From the NCBI RefSeq assembly GCF_001618955.1, contig NZ_LVYV01000055.1, positions 124,001-188,000 of the forward strand: a DNA stretch of 64,000 bases, written 5' to 3'. This document shows positions 18,621 through 28,285 of this stretch, piece after piece. The notes beneath the pieces are model-generated. The model was not told the DNA's origin. It saw only the letters and a program-made list of their open reading frames with translations, and searched no databases. Made by a program: the position numbers and the translations under genes. The stretch's first letter is position 1. Each line of letters starts with the position of its first letter. This DNA comes from Tardiphaga robiniae (lineage in GTDB: Bacteria; Pseudomonadota; Alphaproteobacteria; Rhizobiales; Xanthobacteraceae).

Positions 18621-19315
18621 TGCTCCAAGTTCAGGACCTGCACGCCTATTACGGCAAGAGCCACATTCTGCAGGGCGTCGACCTGCATATCGACGCCGGC
18701 GAAGTCGTCAGCCTGCTCGGCCGCAACGGCGTCGGGCGCTCCACCACCGTGAAAGCCATCATGGGCGAGGTGCCGCCGCACGGCACGATCACCTTCAAGG
18801 GCACCAATATCGCCGGCCTGCCGAGCTTCAGGATCGCGCATCTCGGCCTCGGCTACGTGCCGGAGCATCGCGACATCTTTCCGGGCCTCACGGTACGGCA
18901 GAACCTGATGCTGGGGATCAAGGATCCGCATCATCCCGGCAAGTGGAAGCTCGATGACATGCTCGGCATGTTCCCTAACCTCGCGGCCCGCGCGGACACC
19001 GCCGCCGGCGTGCTGTCCGGCGGCGAGAAGCAGATGTTGACGATCTGCCGCACGCTGATGGGCGATCCTGAACTCGTGATGATCGACGAGCCCACCGAGG
19101 GCCTCGCGCCGATCATCGTCCAGCAGGTCGGCGATCTCATCGCCGAGATCGCGCGGCGCGGCGTCGCGATCCTGCTGGTCGAGCAAAAACTGTCGATCGC
19201 GCTGCGCATCTCGCACCGGGTCTATGTGATGGGCCACGGCCGTATCGTATTCGAAGGCACGCCCGCCGAACTCAAGGCCAATGACGCCGTGCGCAGGGAA
19301 TGGCTGGAAGTCTGA
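18620..19315 (+). CDS. livF: ABC importer ATPase, LivF type, Walker A Lys replaced by Arg
   Basis: This is a 231-residue nucleotide-binding subunit starting MLQVQDLHAYYGKSHIL, with ATG 18620 overlapping the livG stop TGA by one base. The LivF-type signature LSGGEKQMLTICRTLM, Walker B VMIDEPTEGLAP and the LLVEQK switch region are present. The P-loop reads GRNGVGRSTT: residue 40, the invariant Walker A Lys, is Arg (codon CGC at 18737-18739). In characterised ABC ATPases this change strongly impairs hydrolysis, so this subunit may be degenerate or work asymmetrically with an intact LivG. It is the last gene of the operon, 7 bp before the stop of a convergent regulator. Confidence 0.92.
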   Translation: MLQVQDLHAYYGKSHILQGVDLHIDAGEVVSLLGRNGVGRSTTVKAIMGEVPPHGTITFKGTNIAGLPSFRIAHLGLGYVPEHRDIFPGLTVRQNLMLGIKDPHHPGKWKLDDMLGMFPNLAARADTAAGVLSGGEKQMLTICRTLMGDPELVMIDEPTEGLAPIIVQQVGDLIAEIARRGVAILLVEQKLSIALRISHRVYVMGHGRIVFEGTPAELKANDAVRREWLEV

Positions 19316-19322
19316 GCATCGC

Positions 19323-19997
19323 CTAATCGCCGTAGCTGCCCAGCTTTTCAAGATCGACTACTGTCACGCCGCCATATTCAAGCCGCAGCAAGCCCTCCTT
19401 CTCCAGCGTCTGCAGGCATTGGTTGGCCTTTTGGCGCGAAATGCCGGTGATGGCGCCGAGCTCTTCCTGCGTGATCTCCAGATGGCGGCTCGCGTCGCGG
19501 TAGAGGATCGGGTTGAACAGCGAGGCAATGCAGCGCGCGAGACGCCCGGTGGCATCGAGCCTGCGGCCATATTCAGTCAGTGCGATGAACTGACCGAGCC
19601 GTTCGTTCAACAGCGAGACCAGGAAGCGGTTGAAGCCGACACTGTTCTCGAACAACCACATAAATGCCGGGCGCTCCATGAATGCGAGCTTGGAGTCTCG
19701 TAGCGGGACAATGTCGTAACGTCGCGGTTCGTTCTTCAGCACGCTGCCCTCGCCAAACCATGCGCCGGCCGTGAGGCCAGTGATGCTGACTTCCTTGCCG
19801 CTGCGTGAGATGGTGCCAATCTTCGCGAGACCACTCACCACGCCGGTCCAGTATTCGAACTGGTCACCGCGCATGCAGACGAATTCATTTGCCTTGAACG
19901 ACTTCTCGACGATGCCCGCGCGCGCGACCTCAATCTCCTTCTCGTTCAGGTCCCGCGCCCACGCCGCGATGCGCTTGAGATGATCTGCAGCAATCAT
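19323..19997 (-). CDS. Crp/Fnr family transcriptional regulator
   Basis: The 224-residue protein has an N-terminal cyclic-nucleotide-binding-like beta-roll (FVCMRGDQFEYWTGVVSGLA, GAWFGEGSVLKNEPRRYDI). A long dimer helix and a winged helix follow, with ITQEELGAITGISRQKANQC as the HTH. The Fnr N-terminal Cys cluster is absent (only one Cys near the beginning), so this is not an Fe-S oxygen sensor. The frame opens at 20114, but ATG 19997 (MIAADHLKRIAAW) is the sensible start. It converges with the first liv operon and is divergent from the second operon at 20226, the likeliest target. Its effector is unknown. Confidence 0.88.
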   Translation of the reverse strand: MIAADHLKRIAAWARDLNEKEIEVARAGIVEKSFKANEFVCMRGDQFEYWTGVVSGLAKIGTISRSGKEVSITGLTAGAWFGEGSVLKNEPRRYDIVPLRDSKLAFMERPAFMWLFENSVGFNRFLVSLLNERLGQFIALTEYGRRLDATGRLARCIASLFNPILYRDASRHLEITQEELGAITGISRQKANQCLQTLEKEGLLRLEYGGVTVVDLEKLGSYGD

Positions 19998-20045
19998 GGG
20001 GCCCGGCTTCACTTCGCATGTTGCAACGCAAAAGAACGCTCGCGC

Positions 20046-20080
20046 GACAAATTGGCAGGCAGATTGTCCGCCGCGAGACA
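20046..20080. promoter_or_regulatory. Candidate operator(s) in the regulator/liv-2 divergent region
   Basis: Two overlapping inverted repeats lie in the 228 bp between the Crp/Fnr gene and the second liv operon: GACAA-N13-TTGTC (20046-20050 with 20064-20068) and TGTC-N8-GACA (20065-20080). The second has the 16-bp two-fold geometry of Crp-family sites but a different half-site from Crp (TGTGA) or Fnr (TTGAT). Assignment is tentative. Confidence 0.3.
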
Positions 20081-20225
20081 TTTCAGGATACCGATTTGAC
20101 GTAGGGAAGACCACCGCGAAAGGTCATTAGTAGAATGGCTTAGCGTGACCGGGCGATATAGGCTCGGGACCATCCGAGGAACGTGGATAAAGAGCGCGAC
20201 AAGCGCCGTATCTGGGAGGATCTGA

Positions 20226-21047
20226 GTGGCGGTTGCTCTGGACGTGCGCGGGGTGTCACTGCGCTTTGGTGGCGTTCGCGCGCTCACCGATGTGAGCTTC
20301 GCTGTCAATGACGGCGAGCTGTTCTCGATCATCGGGCCGAACGGCGCCGGCAAGACCTCCATCGTCAACTGCATCTCCGGTCGCTATCGCCCGACCGAAG
20401 GCCAGCTGTTCTATCACGGCACGGACATCACCGGGCTCAACCCCAACGCCCGACCCGGCCTCGGCATCGGCCGCACCTTTCAGAACCTCGCGCTGTTTCA
20501 TCATATGAGCGTGCTCGACAACATCATGGTCGGCCGCCATCACCTCCTGAAGAACAACTTCCTCACCGGCTCGCTGTACTGGCTGACCGGCGCGCGCAAG
20601 GAAGAGCTCGAGCATCGCCGCAAGGTCGAGGAGATCATCGACTTCCTCGATCTGCAGAGCGTGCGCAAGGCCACCGCTGGCACCCTTCCCTATGGTCTGC
20701 GCAAACGCGTCGAACTCGCCCGCGCGATGGCGTTGGAGCCCAACCTCATCCTCCTCGACGAGCCGATGGCCGGCATGAACTTCGAGGAGAAGGAGGACAT
20801 GGCGCGTTACATCGTCGATCTCAACGAAGAATACGGGATGACGGTAATGATGATCGAGCACGACATGGACGTCGTGATGGACATCTCGCATCGCGTGATG
20901 GTGCTGGATTTCGGCCGCAAGATCGCCGAGGGCGATCCTGCTGCCGTGCTAGCCGATCCACACGTCAAGCGCGCCTATCTCGGTGAAGAGGACGAAGCCC
21001 TCGTCGATCCCGACCATGCGCCCATCGTTGCGGAGAGTGCCGCATGA
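20226..21047 (+). CDS. livG: ABC importer ATPase, LivG type (second importer)
   Basis: This is a 273-residue nucleotide-binding subunit with intact Walker A GPNGAGKTSI, LivG-type signature (GTLPYGLRKRVELARAMA), Walker B LILLDEPMAGM and MMIEHDMDVVMDISHRV. Translation starts at GTG 20226 after GGGAGGATCTGA, so the Shine-Dalgarno spacing supports GTG. It is the first gene of the second transport operon, divergent from the Crp/Fnr regulator. It overlaps the acyl-CoA ligase-like gene by 4 bp, which ties transport to CoA activation. Confidence 0.92.
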   Translation: MAVALDVRGVSLRFGGVRALTDVSFAVNDGELFSIIGPNGAGKTSIVNCISGRYRPTEGQLFYHGTDITGLNPNARPGLGIGRTFQNLALFHHMSVLDNIMVGRHHLLKNNFLTGSLYWLTGARKEELEHRRKVEEIIDFLDLQSVRKATAGTLPYGLRKRVELARAMALEPNLILLDEPMAGMNFEEKEDMARYIVDLNEEYGMTVMMIEHDMDVVMDISHRVMVLDFGRKIAEGDPAAVLADPHVKRAYLGEEDEALVDPDHAPIVAESAA

Positions 21048-22975
21048 TGGACTATGCCGGCCGCGTCAAACAGGCAGATACCTATCCGAAGCTGCTGCGC
21101 CTCAACGCCAAAGAACATGGCGGCGAGATCGCGCTGCGCGAGAAGGATTTCGGCCTGTGGCGGGAGTTCACCTGGAACGATTACCATACCCGGGTGAAGG
21201 ATTTCACGCTCGGCATGGTCGAGCTCGGCATAGCCCGTGGCGACGTTATCGGCATTATCGGCGACAACCGGCCGGATTGGGTGTCCGCGGAAATCGCAGC
21301 ACACGCCATCGGCGGCATGAGCCTCGGTCTCTATCGCGACGTGCTGGATGAGGAAGCCGCCTATCTCCTGAACTACGGCGAAGCGAAGATCGTGTTCGCC
21401 GAGGATGAAGAACAGGTCGACAAGCTGCTCACCCTCGCCGACCGTGTCCCGGCGCTGAAGCACATCGTCTACAGCGATCCGCGCGGCATGCGGAAATATG
21501 ACGACCCGCGGCTGTTAGAGGCCGACAGGCTCGCCCAGATGGGCCGCGACCGCGCGGCGCGCGAGCCGGGCCTCTACGATCAACTGGTCGATGCGACCAA
21601 GGGCGAGGACGTCGCGATCCTCTGCACCACGTCGGGCACCACGTCACATCCCAAGCTGGCGATGCTCGCCGCAGGCCGTGTGCTCGGCCACTGCGCGGTG
21701 TATCTCTCCTTCGATCCCAAGGGACCGGATGACGAATATGTCTCGGTGCTGCCGCTGCCCTGGATCATGGAACAGGTCTATGCGCTCGGCAAAGGTTTGC
21801 TCTCACGGATGAAGGTCAACTTCGTCGAGCAGGCCGACACCATGATGAACGATTTTCGTGAGATCGCGCCCACCTTCGTACTGTTCGCGCCGCGGGTCTG
21901 GGAAGGCATCGCCGCCGATGTTCGCGCGCGGGTAATGGACGCCTCGCCGCTGAAGCAGAGCCTGTATGAGCTCGGCATGAAGTCGGGCCTGTCCGCGCTC
22001 GCCAACGGCAAGCGCTCTGCCGTTGCCGATACGCTGCTGTTCCGTGCGCTGCGTGATCGTCTCGGTTTTACCCGGTTGCGCTCGGCCGCCACCGGCGGCG
22101 CGGCACTGGGCCCCGATACATTCAAATTCTTCCGCGCCATGGGTGTGCCGCTGCGCACGCTCTATGGCCAGACCGAAACGCTGGGCGCCTTCACGCTGCA
22201 TGCGCCGGACGCTGTCGATCCCGACACCACCGGCATCGCCATGGGCAGCGGCATCGAGATCGAAGTTCGCGATCCCGACGTGCAGGGCGTTGGCGAGATC
22301 GTGGTCAGGCACCCCAATATGTTCCTCGGCTATTACAAATCGCCCGAGGCCTCCGCTGCCGATCTGCGCGACGGCTGGATGCATTCCGGCGACGCCGGCT
22401 ACTTCAACGACAACAAGCAACTCGTCGTCATCGACCGCATCAAGGATCTGGCACAGACCGCGCGCGGCGAGCGCTTCTCACCGCAATATATCGAGAACAA
22501 GCTGAAATTCTCGCCCTATATCGCCGAGACGGTGGTGCTCGGCGACAACCGCGATGCGCTCGCAGCGATGATCTGCATCCGCTTCTCGATCATCTCGAAA
22601 TGGGCCGAGAAGAACCGCATCTCGTTCACGACCTATACGGACCTGTCGTCGCGCCCGGAGGTCTATGAGATGATCCGCAAGGAAGTCGAGACGGTGAATG
22701 CCACGCTGCCGCCGGCGCAGCGCATCGCCAAATTCCTGCTGCTGTACAAGGAGCTCGACGCCGACGACGGCGAGCTGACCCGCACCCGAAAAGTCCGCCG
22801 CAGCGTCATCAACGAGAAATACGCGGATATCATCGACGGCATCTATGGCGGCGCCCGGGACATCCCCGTCGACACCACCATCCGCTTCCAGGACGGCACC
22901 TCCCAGCGCATCCGCACGAGATTGGTCGTGGTGGACATGGCGCTGGATGGCGCGCGGATGGAGGCGGCGGAATGA
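21044..22975 (+). CDS. AMP-dependent acyl-CoA ligase-like protein, 643 aa
   Basis: This is an ANL-superfamily adenylating enzyme of the long-chain acyl-CoA synthetase branch, expected to convert an imported carboxylate to its acyl-CoA using ATP. The P-loop is CTTSGTTSHPKLAML, a variant of TSGTTGxPKG that keeps the Ser/Thr and Lys positions. The adenine-binding region is LYGQTETLGAF, the GDAGYF and IDRIKDLAQTARGERF hinge is present, and the C-terminal domain retains RTRKVRRSVINEKY. The start ATG 21044 overlaps the upstream ATPase. Position between importer genes points to the same substrate as the transporter. Chain length or aromaticity of the acid cannot be told. Confidence 0.9.
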   Translation: MMDYAGRVKQADTYPKLLRLNAKEHGGEIALREKDFGLWREFTWNDYHTRVKDFTLGMVELGIARGDVIGIIGDNRPDWVSAEIAAHAIGGMSLGLYRDVLDEEAAYLLNYGEAKIVFAEDEEQVDKLLTLADRVPALKHIVYSDPRGMRKYDDPRLLEADRLAQMGRDRAAREPGLYDQLVDATKGEDVAILCTTSGTTSHPKLAMLAAGRVLGHCAVYLSFDPKGPDDEYVSVLPLPWIMEQVYALGKGLLSRMKVNFVEQADTMMNDFREIAPTFVLFAPRVWEGIAADVRARVMDASPLKQSLYELGMKSGLSALANGKRSAVADTLLFRALRDRLGFTRLRSAATGGAALGPDTFKFFRAMGVPLRTLYGQTETLGAFTLHAPDAVDPDTTGIAMGSGIEIEVRDPDVQGVGEIVVRHPNMFLGYYKSPEASAADLRDGWMHSGDAGYFNDNKQLVVIDRIKDLAQTARGERFSPQYIENKLKFSPYIAETVVLGDNRDALAAMICIRFSIISKWAEKNRISFTTYTDLSSRPEVYEMIRKEVETVNATLPPAQRIAKFLLLYKELDADDGELTRTRKVRRSVINEKYADIIDGIYGGARDIPVDTTIRFQDGTSQRIRTRLVVVDMALDGARMEAAE

Positions 22976-23007
22976 ACGTCTCTTCGCAGCATAGCGCGAT
23001 GCGCATA

Positions 23008-23205
23008 ATTATCCCCTCTCCCCTTGCGGGAGAGGGGAGCGCCGAAGGTCGACCCGAACTCACCCGGGAGAGGGGGAGCCACACACGCCGACGTCATCTG
23101 TGGCGCCCCCTCTCCCGTCTCGAACGCTGCGCGTTCGATCCACCCTCTCCTACCCAGCGCGGCGTTGCCGCGCCCGGGGGAGAGGGGACGATCGCATCTT
23201 CTGTT
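23008..23205. repeat. GC-rich palindromic intergenic repeat in the second liv operon
   Basis: Between the ligase and livH are nested inverted repeats built on CCTCTCCC/GGGAGAGG, for example CCCCTCTCCC...GGGAGAGGGG, with a second set CGCGGCGTTGCCGCG inside. Similar CTCTCC-rich palindromes are common intergenic repeats in Rhizobiales (general knowledge). Frames through it show Pro/Arg/Ser-biased translation without domains, so it is not a gene. It may modulate expression between the ligase and permease. Confidence 0.65.
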
Positions 23206-23219
23206 GCGGAAGCTCTCGC

Positions 23220-24113
23220 ATGAACACGCAGTTCCTCCTCCAGCTTCTCGTCAATGGCCTCGTGGTGGGCACGCTGTATGGCGTAGTCGCGATGTCATTC
23301 GTGCTGATCTACAAAGCCACCCAGGTCGTCAACTTCGCGCAGGGCGAGTTGCTACTGATCGGCGCCTGGGTGTGCTGGACGCTGCTGACCAAATATCAGG
23401 TCCCGTTCTGGCTCGGCATGCCGATGACGCTGGTGTTCATGTTCGCCTTCGGCATCCTCATCCAGGTGGTGATCCTGCGGCCGATGGTTGGCGAGCCGGT
23501 CATCTCGGTGATCATGGTGACCATCGCGCTGTCCACGGTGTTCCAGGCGGCACTGAAATGGATCTATGGCGTCAACCCGCAGCCATTCCCGCGTGTCTTC
23601 ACCAGCCAGTCGGTGACGATCGGTAGCCTACAGATCCAGACCGTCTATGTGATGAGCCTGGTTGTCTCCGTCGCGATGATGATAGGCATGGCGTGGTTCT
23701 TCAAGGTCTCGAAATGGGGCCTCGCGATGCGCGCCACCGCGTTCAATCAGCAGGTGGCGCAATCGCTCGGCATTTCCGTGAAGACCGTCTTCGCCATGGC
23801 CTGGGCGATCTCGGCGATGGTTTCTGCTGTCGCCGGCGTTGTGGTTGCCGTCGTCAACGGCGTCTCATCCGGCCTGTCGATCTACGGCATCAAGGTGTTT
23901 CCGGCGGTTATTCTTGGCGGCCTCGACTCCATCGGCGGCGCCGTTGTCGGCGGCATCATCATCGGGCTGCTCGAGAACTTCGCGCAATTCGTCGACAGCG
24001 AATATCTCCACTGGGGCAATCTCTACGAAGTCGCCCCGTTCTACGTGCTCATCATCATCCTGATGATCAAGCCTTACGGCCTGTTCGGCACCAAAGACAT
24101 CGAGCGGGTGTAA
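23220..24113 (+). CDS. livH: ABC importer permease, LivH type (second importer)
   Basis: This is a 297-residue polytopic membrane protein starting MNTQFLLQLLVNGLVVGTLY at ATG 23220. An open frame from 23100 continues upstream through the repeat but is rejected because the extension is repeat-encoded. Conserved LivH features are VVNFAQGELLLIGAWVCW and FPAVILGGLDSIGGAVVGGI. It ends 6 bp before livM. It forms the translocation pore of the second importer with the LivM that follows. Confidence 0.92.
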   Translation: MNTQFLLQLLVNGLVVGTLYGVVAMSFVLIYKATQVVNFAQGELLLIGAWVCWTLLTKYQVPFWLGMPMTLVFMFAFGILIQVVILRPMVGEPVISVIMVTIALSTVFQAALKWIYGVNPQPFPRVFTSQSVTIGSLQIQTVYVMSLVVSVAMMIGMAWFFKVSKWGLAMRATAFNQQVAQSLGISVKTVFAMAWAISAMVSAVAGVVVAVVNGVSSGLSIYGIKVFPAVILGGLDSIGGAVVGGIIIGLLENFAQFVDSEYLHWGNLYEVAPFYVLIIILMIKPYGLFGTKDIERV

Positions 24114-24119
24114 GACATC

Positions 24120-25193
24120 ATGGCCAGCCCCTCCCTCATCCCATCCGGCGACTTCCGCACCAGCTACGCGGTCGACACCACGATCTTCCCGACCACCACC
24201 AGCCGCAATTTCGCGATCCTCGGCATCATCCTCACCTGCTTTGCGCCACTGGTGTTCAGCGAATACTGGCTGGCGATCCTGATCCAGATCGGCATCTTCG
24301 GCATTGCCGCGCTCGGCCTGAATATCCTGGTCGGCTTCACGGGCCAGATCTCCATCGGCCACGCGGCGTTCTTCCTGCTCGGCGCATTCACCTCGGCCTA
24401 TATTTCCAACAAGACGCCGATCCCGGTGTTCTTTGCGATCCCGCTGGCCGGCCTCGTTACCGCCATGGTCGGTCTCATCTTCGGCCTGCCTGCAGCGCGA
24501 CTGAAGGGCCTCTACCTGGTCATCGCGACATTGGCCGCGCAATACATCCTGCTCGACTTCTTCTCGCGCGCCGAGTGGTTCTCCGGCGGCTCGGTGCCGG
24601 CCATGGCCAACCCGTTTTCGATCTTCGGCTATGTGCTGCGCGGCGACCGGCAATATTTCTACGTCGTGCTCGCTTATGTGGTGGTGAGCTACCTGCTGGT
24701 GACTAACCTGATGCGCTCGCGCGACGGCCGTGCGCTCGTGGCGGTACGCGACCACTATCTCTCCGCCGAGATCATGGGCATCAATCTCACCAAATACCGC
24801 ACGCTGTCCTTCGGTCTCGCCGCGTTCTTCGCCGGGATCGCGGGCGCGCTCTATGCACATTACCAGCTTGTCGTCTCTAACGAGGGCTTTGGCATAGAGC
24901 GTTCGATTCTGTTTCTGGCGATGGTCATCATCGGCGGCACCGGTTCGATCATGGGCACGCTGATGGGCACCGCCTTCGTGGTGTTGCTACCGGAATCCAT
25001 GGAGTGGATATCAGCCGAACTCAAAGGCAGCGCCATCGACCGCGCATTGCAGCTCAACAACAATCTCACCTTCCTGCGCGAGATTGCCATCGGCCTCATC
25101 ATCATCGCGTTTCTGGTGTTCGAGCCCGACGGGCTCGCGCATCGCTGGCGGCAGATCAAGACCTACTGGAAACTCTACCCATTCTCGCATTGA
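24120..25193 (+). CDS. livM: ABC importer permease, LivM type (second importer)
   Basis: The 357-residue membrane protein has the LivM hallmark NILVGFTGQISIGHAAFFLL and the loop MRSRDGRALVAVRDHYLSAE that contacts the ATPase. A C-terminal GGTGSIMGTLMGTAFVVLLP follows. The first ~30 residues are polar (SGDFRTSYAVDTTIFPTTTS) before the first membrane segment. It is of normal family length, unlike the extended LivM of the first importer. The substrate-binding protein gene begins 60 bp downstream. Confidence 0.92.
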   Translation: MASPSLIPSGDFRTSYAVDTTIFPTTTSRNFAILGIILTCFAPLVFSEYWLAILIQIGIFGIAALGLNILVGFTGQISIGHAAFFLLGAFTSAYISNKTPIPVFFAIPLAGLVTAMVGLIFGLPAARLKGLYLVIATLAAQYILLDFFSRAEWFSGGSVPAMANPFSIFGYVLRGDRQYFYVVLAYVVVSYLLVTNLMRSRDGRALVAVRDHYLSAEIMGINLTKYRTLSFGLAAFFAGIAGALYAHYQLVVSNEGFGIERSILFLAMVIIGGTGSIMGTLMGTAFVVLLPESMEWISAELKGSAIDRALQLNNNLTFLREIAIGLIIIAFLVFEPDGLAHRWRQIKTYWKLYPFSH

Positions 25194-25253
25194 CGCTTGA
25201 ACGGGACGGACTAGACGAAACGATAAAATATAAAATCCAACGGGAGAATGCTC

Positions 25254-26534
25254 ATGACGATGAAATCACTTCTAACGTCCGCATCCATTGCCCTTCTGAT
25301 CGCGGGCGCGTCCGCCAGTGCACAGGCGCAGATCGCCGTCGGCCATCTCGCCGATTATTCCGGCGGAACGTCCGACGTCGGCACGCCCTATGGCCAGGGC
25401 GTTGTCGATACCTATGCCTGGATCAACAAGAACGGCGGCATCGGTGGCAAGCAGGTCAATCTCGATAGCAACGACTACGGCTATCAGGTGCCGCGCGCGA
25501 TCGCGCTGTACAAGAAGTGGTCCGGCGCCGACAAGGTCGCGGCGATCATGGGCTGGGGCACGGCGGATACCGAAGCGCTCACCGGCTTCCTCGCGCAGGA
25601 CAAGATCCCGGACATCTCGGGCTCCTACTCGGCGGCACTGACCGACCCGACCGGTGCCGGCGGCAAGGCAAAACCTGCGCCGTATAATTTCTTCTACGGC
25701 CCGTCCTATTCGGACGCGCTGCGCGCCGAACTGACCTGGGCCGCGGAAGACTGGAAGTCGAAGGGCAAGTCGGGCAAGCCGAAATATGTCCATATGGGCG
25801 CCAACCACCCCTACCCCAACGCGCCTAAGGCCGCGGGTGAAGCGCTTGCTGCCGAACTCGGCTTTGAAGTCCTGCCGCCATTGGTCTTCGCACTCGCGCC
25901 CGGTGACTACAGCGCGCAGTGCCTCAGCCTGAAGAGCGCTGGCGCCAACTACGCTTATCTCGGCAACACCGCCGCTTCGAACATCTCGGTGATGAAGGCC
26001 TGCAAGGCGGCCGGTGTCGACGTGCAGTTCATGAGCAATGTATGGGGCATGGATGAGAATGCCGCGAAGGCCGCGGGCGATGCTGCCGACGGCGTAATCT
26101 TCCCGCTGCGCACGGCGGTGAGCTGGGGCGGCAACGCGCCCGGCATGAAGACGGTGCAGGAGATTTCCAAGATCTCCGACCCGTCGGGCAAGATCTATCG
26201 TCCGGTGCATTACATCGCGGCAGTCTGCACCTCGCTCTACATGAAGGAAGCGCTCGACTGGGCCGCGAAGAATGGCGGCGCCACCGGCGAGAACGTCGCC
26301 AAGGGCTTCTACCAGAAGAAGGACTGGGTACCGGCCGGCATGGAGGGCGTCTGCAATCCCTCGACCTGGACCGACAAGGATCACCGCCCGACCACCAAGG
26401 TCGATCTGTATCGCTCGAAAGTCACCGGCGCGACCGATGGCGATCTCAACGACCTGATGGCCAAGGGCACGATCAAGCTCGAAAAGGTGAAGACCGTGGA
26501 ACTGCCGCGCAAGCCGGAATGGCACGGGTGGTAG
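25254..26534 (+). CDS. ABC importer substrate-binding protein (second importer)
   Basis: This is a periplasmic binding protein of the branched-chain type, 426 residues from ATG 25254. The signal peptide MTMKSLLTSASIALLIAGAS is followed by a cleavage region ASAQA and the mature start QIAVGHLADYSGG. The ribosome site CGGGAG lies 7 bases before ATG 25254 and only one base before the ATG at 25248, so I prefer the former. Sequence such as KIYRPVHYIAAVCTSLYMKE near the C-terminus is typical of binding proteins found beside CoA ligases in this group. Ligand unknown. Confidence 0.9.
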   Translation: MTMKSLLTSASIALLIAGASASAQAQIAVGHLADYSGGTSDVGTPYGQGVVDTYAWINKNGGIGGKQVNLDSNDYGYQVPRAIALYKKWSGADKVAAIMGWGTADTEALTGFLAQDKIPDISGSYSAALTDPTGAGGKAKPAPYNFFYGPSYSDALRAELTWAAEDWKSKGKSGKPKYVHMGANHPYPNAPKAAGEALAAELGFEVLPPLVFALAPGDYSAQCLSLKSAGANYAYLGNTAASNISVMKACKAAGVDVQFMSNVWGMDENAAKAAGDAADGVIFPLRTAVSWGGNAPGMKTVQEISKISDPSGKIYRPVHYIAAVCTSLYMKEALDWAAKNGGATGENVAKGFYQKKDWVPAGMEGVCNPSTWTDKDHRPTTKVDLYRSKVTGATDGDLNDLMAKGTIKLEKVKTVELPRKPEWHGW

Positions 26535-26554
26535 TTTGAACTAAGACGCCAATG

Positions 26555-26732
26555 GTCTCCCTCCCCCAAGCAGCGTAGCTGCGCAGTGGGGAGGGTCGGC
26601 CGTAGGCCGGGGTGGGGTGTCTCCGCAAGCGCCGTCGGAGTTTGCGACTCCCCACCCGTCACGCTGTTCGCTTCGCTCTCAACGCGCCACCCTCCCCACT
26701 GCGCGGCTTCGCCGCTTGAGGGAGGGACAAGA
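26555..26732. repeat. Palindromic intergenic repeat before livF-2
   Basis: The arms CTCCCTCCCCCAAGCAGCG and GCCGCTTGAGGGAGGG are complementary over about 14 positions. Internal complementary pairs (GCAGTGGGGAGGGT with ACCCTCCCCACTGC) make a long double hairpin. It fills most of the 215 bp between the binding-protein gene and the last ATPase. It is of a different family from the elements at 15481 and 23008. Confidence 0.7.
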
Positions 26733-26749
26733 AAGACGGAGTTCATCCT

Positions 26750-27585
<836 letters not shown>

Positions 27586-27589
<4 letters not shown>

Positions 27590-28212
27590 CTGCTCACGGC
27601 CCCGCAGGTCGCGATGCCGGTCCTGCGCGCAAGGATAGCGCGAATGCGACGCGACACCAGCAACAGGATGACGAACACAATGACCAAGGCCATGGCAATC
27701 AGCACACGGTTGAGCGGCATTGGTCCATCATCGAGCAACAACGCCCGTCCGGACGCACCGAGATACACGTAAAGCACGATCTGCGGCAGCGTGAACACGA
27801 AAGTGACCAGGGCGAACGGGAGCAGTCCGATATTTGTCAAACCGAACAGATAATTTTGCACCGAATTGGGCAATGGTCCGCCGAACCGCATCAGTGCGAC
27901 GATGCGCCAGCCCTCGTCATCGACGGCCTGGGCAATGAGGCGCCAAGCCGCGCGTTTTTCGGTCTGCCGTTCCACCCAACCGCGCAGAACGGAGCGCGCC
28001 AGCATGAAGGCCAGAGCGGATGCAGCCGCGGCGACTGGAACAATGACGACGAGAGAGCGCAAACCAAATGCAGCACCGGCACCGAACACGATGAATGTTC
28101 GTGGGACCGGCAAAAACGAAGAGGCAACCACCAATGCGGCCAGCACGACGGCAGCAGGAAAATCAAGCTGGCCGAAGCTGTCGAGCCATTGGACGATACG
28201 TTCTGACAACAT
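27586..28212 (-). CDS. TVP38/TMEM64 (VTT/DedA-like) membrane protein, 208 aa
   Basis: This is an integral membrane protein of the VTT superfamily (TVP38, DedA), implicated in lipid scrambling or membrane homeostasis. It has about five hydrophobic segments. The family loop between segments is visible as VALMRFGGPLPNSVQNYLFG followed by LTNIGLLPFALVTFVFTLP, matching the RxxPxxPxxxxNYxxGLT pattern of the family. It is on the opposite strand inside the second transport and ligase cluster, so it is probably independently expressed from the ~70 bp region shared with the PaaK-like gene. Confidence 0.8.
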
Positions 28213-28285
28213 GATTTCCCACTAGCACGGCGCCACAGGCTACCGGAATAACCGCGACGACGCCAAACCACCAGGACACACCCAG

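Noticed and set aside
20230-20374. Minus-strand start region suggesting a longer divergent frame (20009-20374)
   Set aside because: It overlaps the first 150 bp of livG-2 and encodes no recognisable sequence; treated as a shadow.
23865-24860. 331-aa minus-strand frame opposite livH and livM
   Set aside because: Extremely Asp/Glu/His-rich translation of the complement of membrane segments; not a plausible protein.
25272-26525. 417-aa minus-strand open frame inside the second substrate-binding protein gene
   Set aside because: Shadow of a clear binding protein with a signal peptide; the translation is Arg/Gly/Leu-biased and motif-free.
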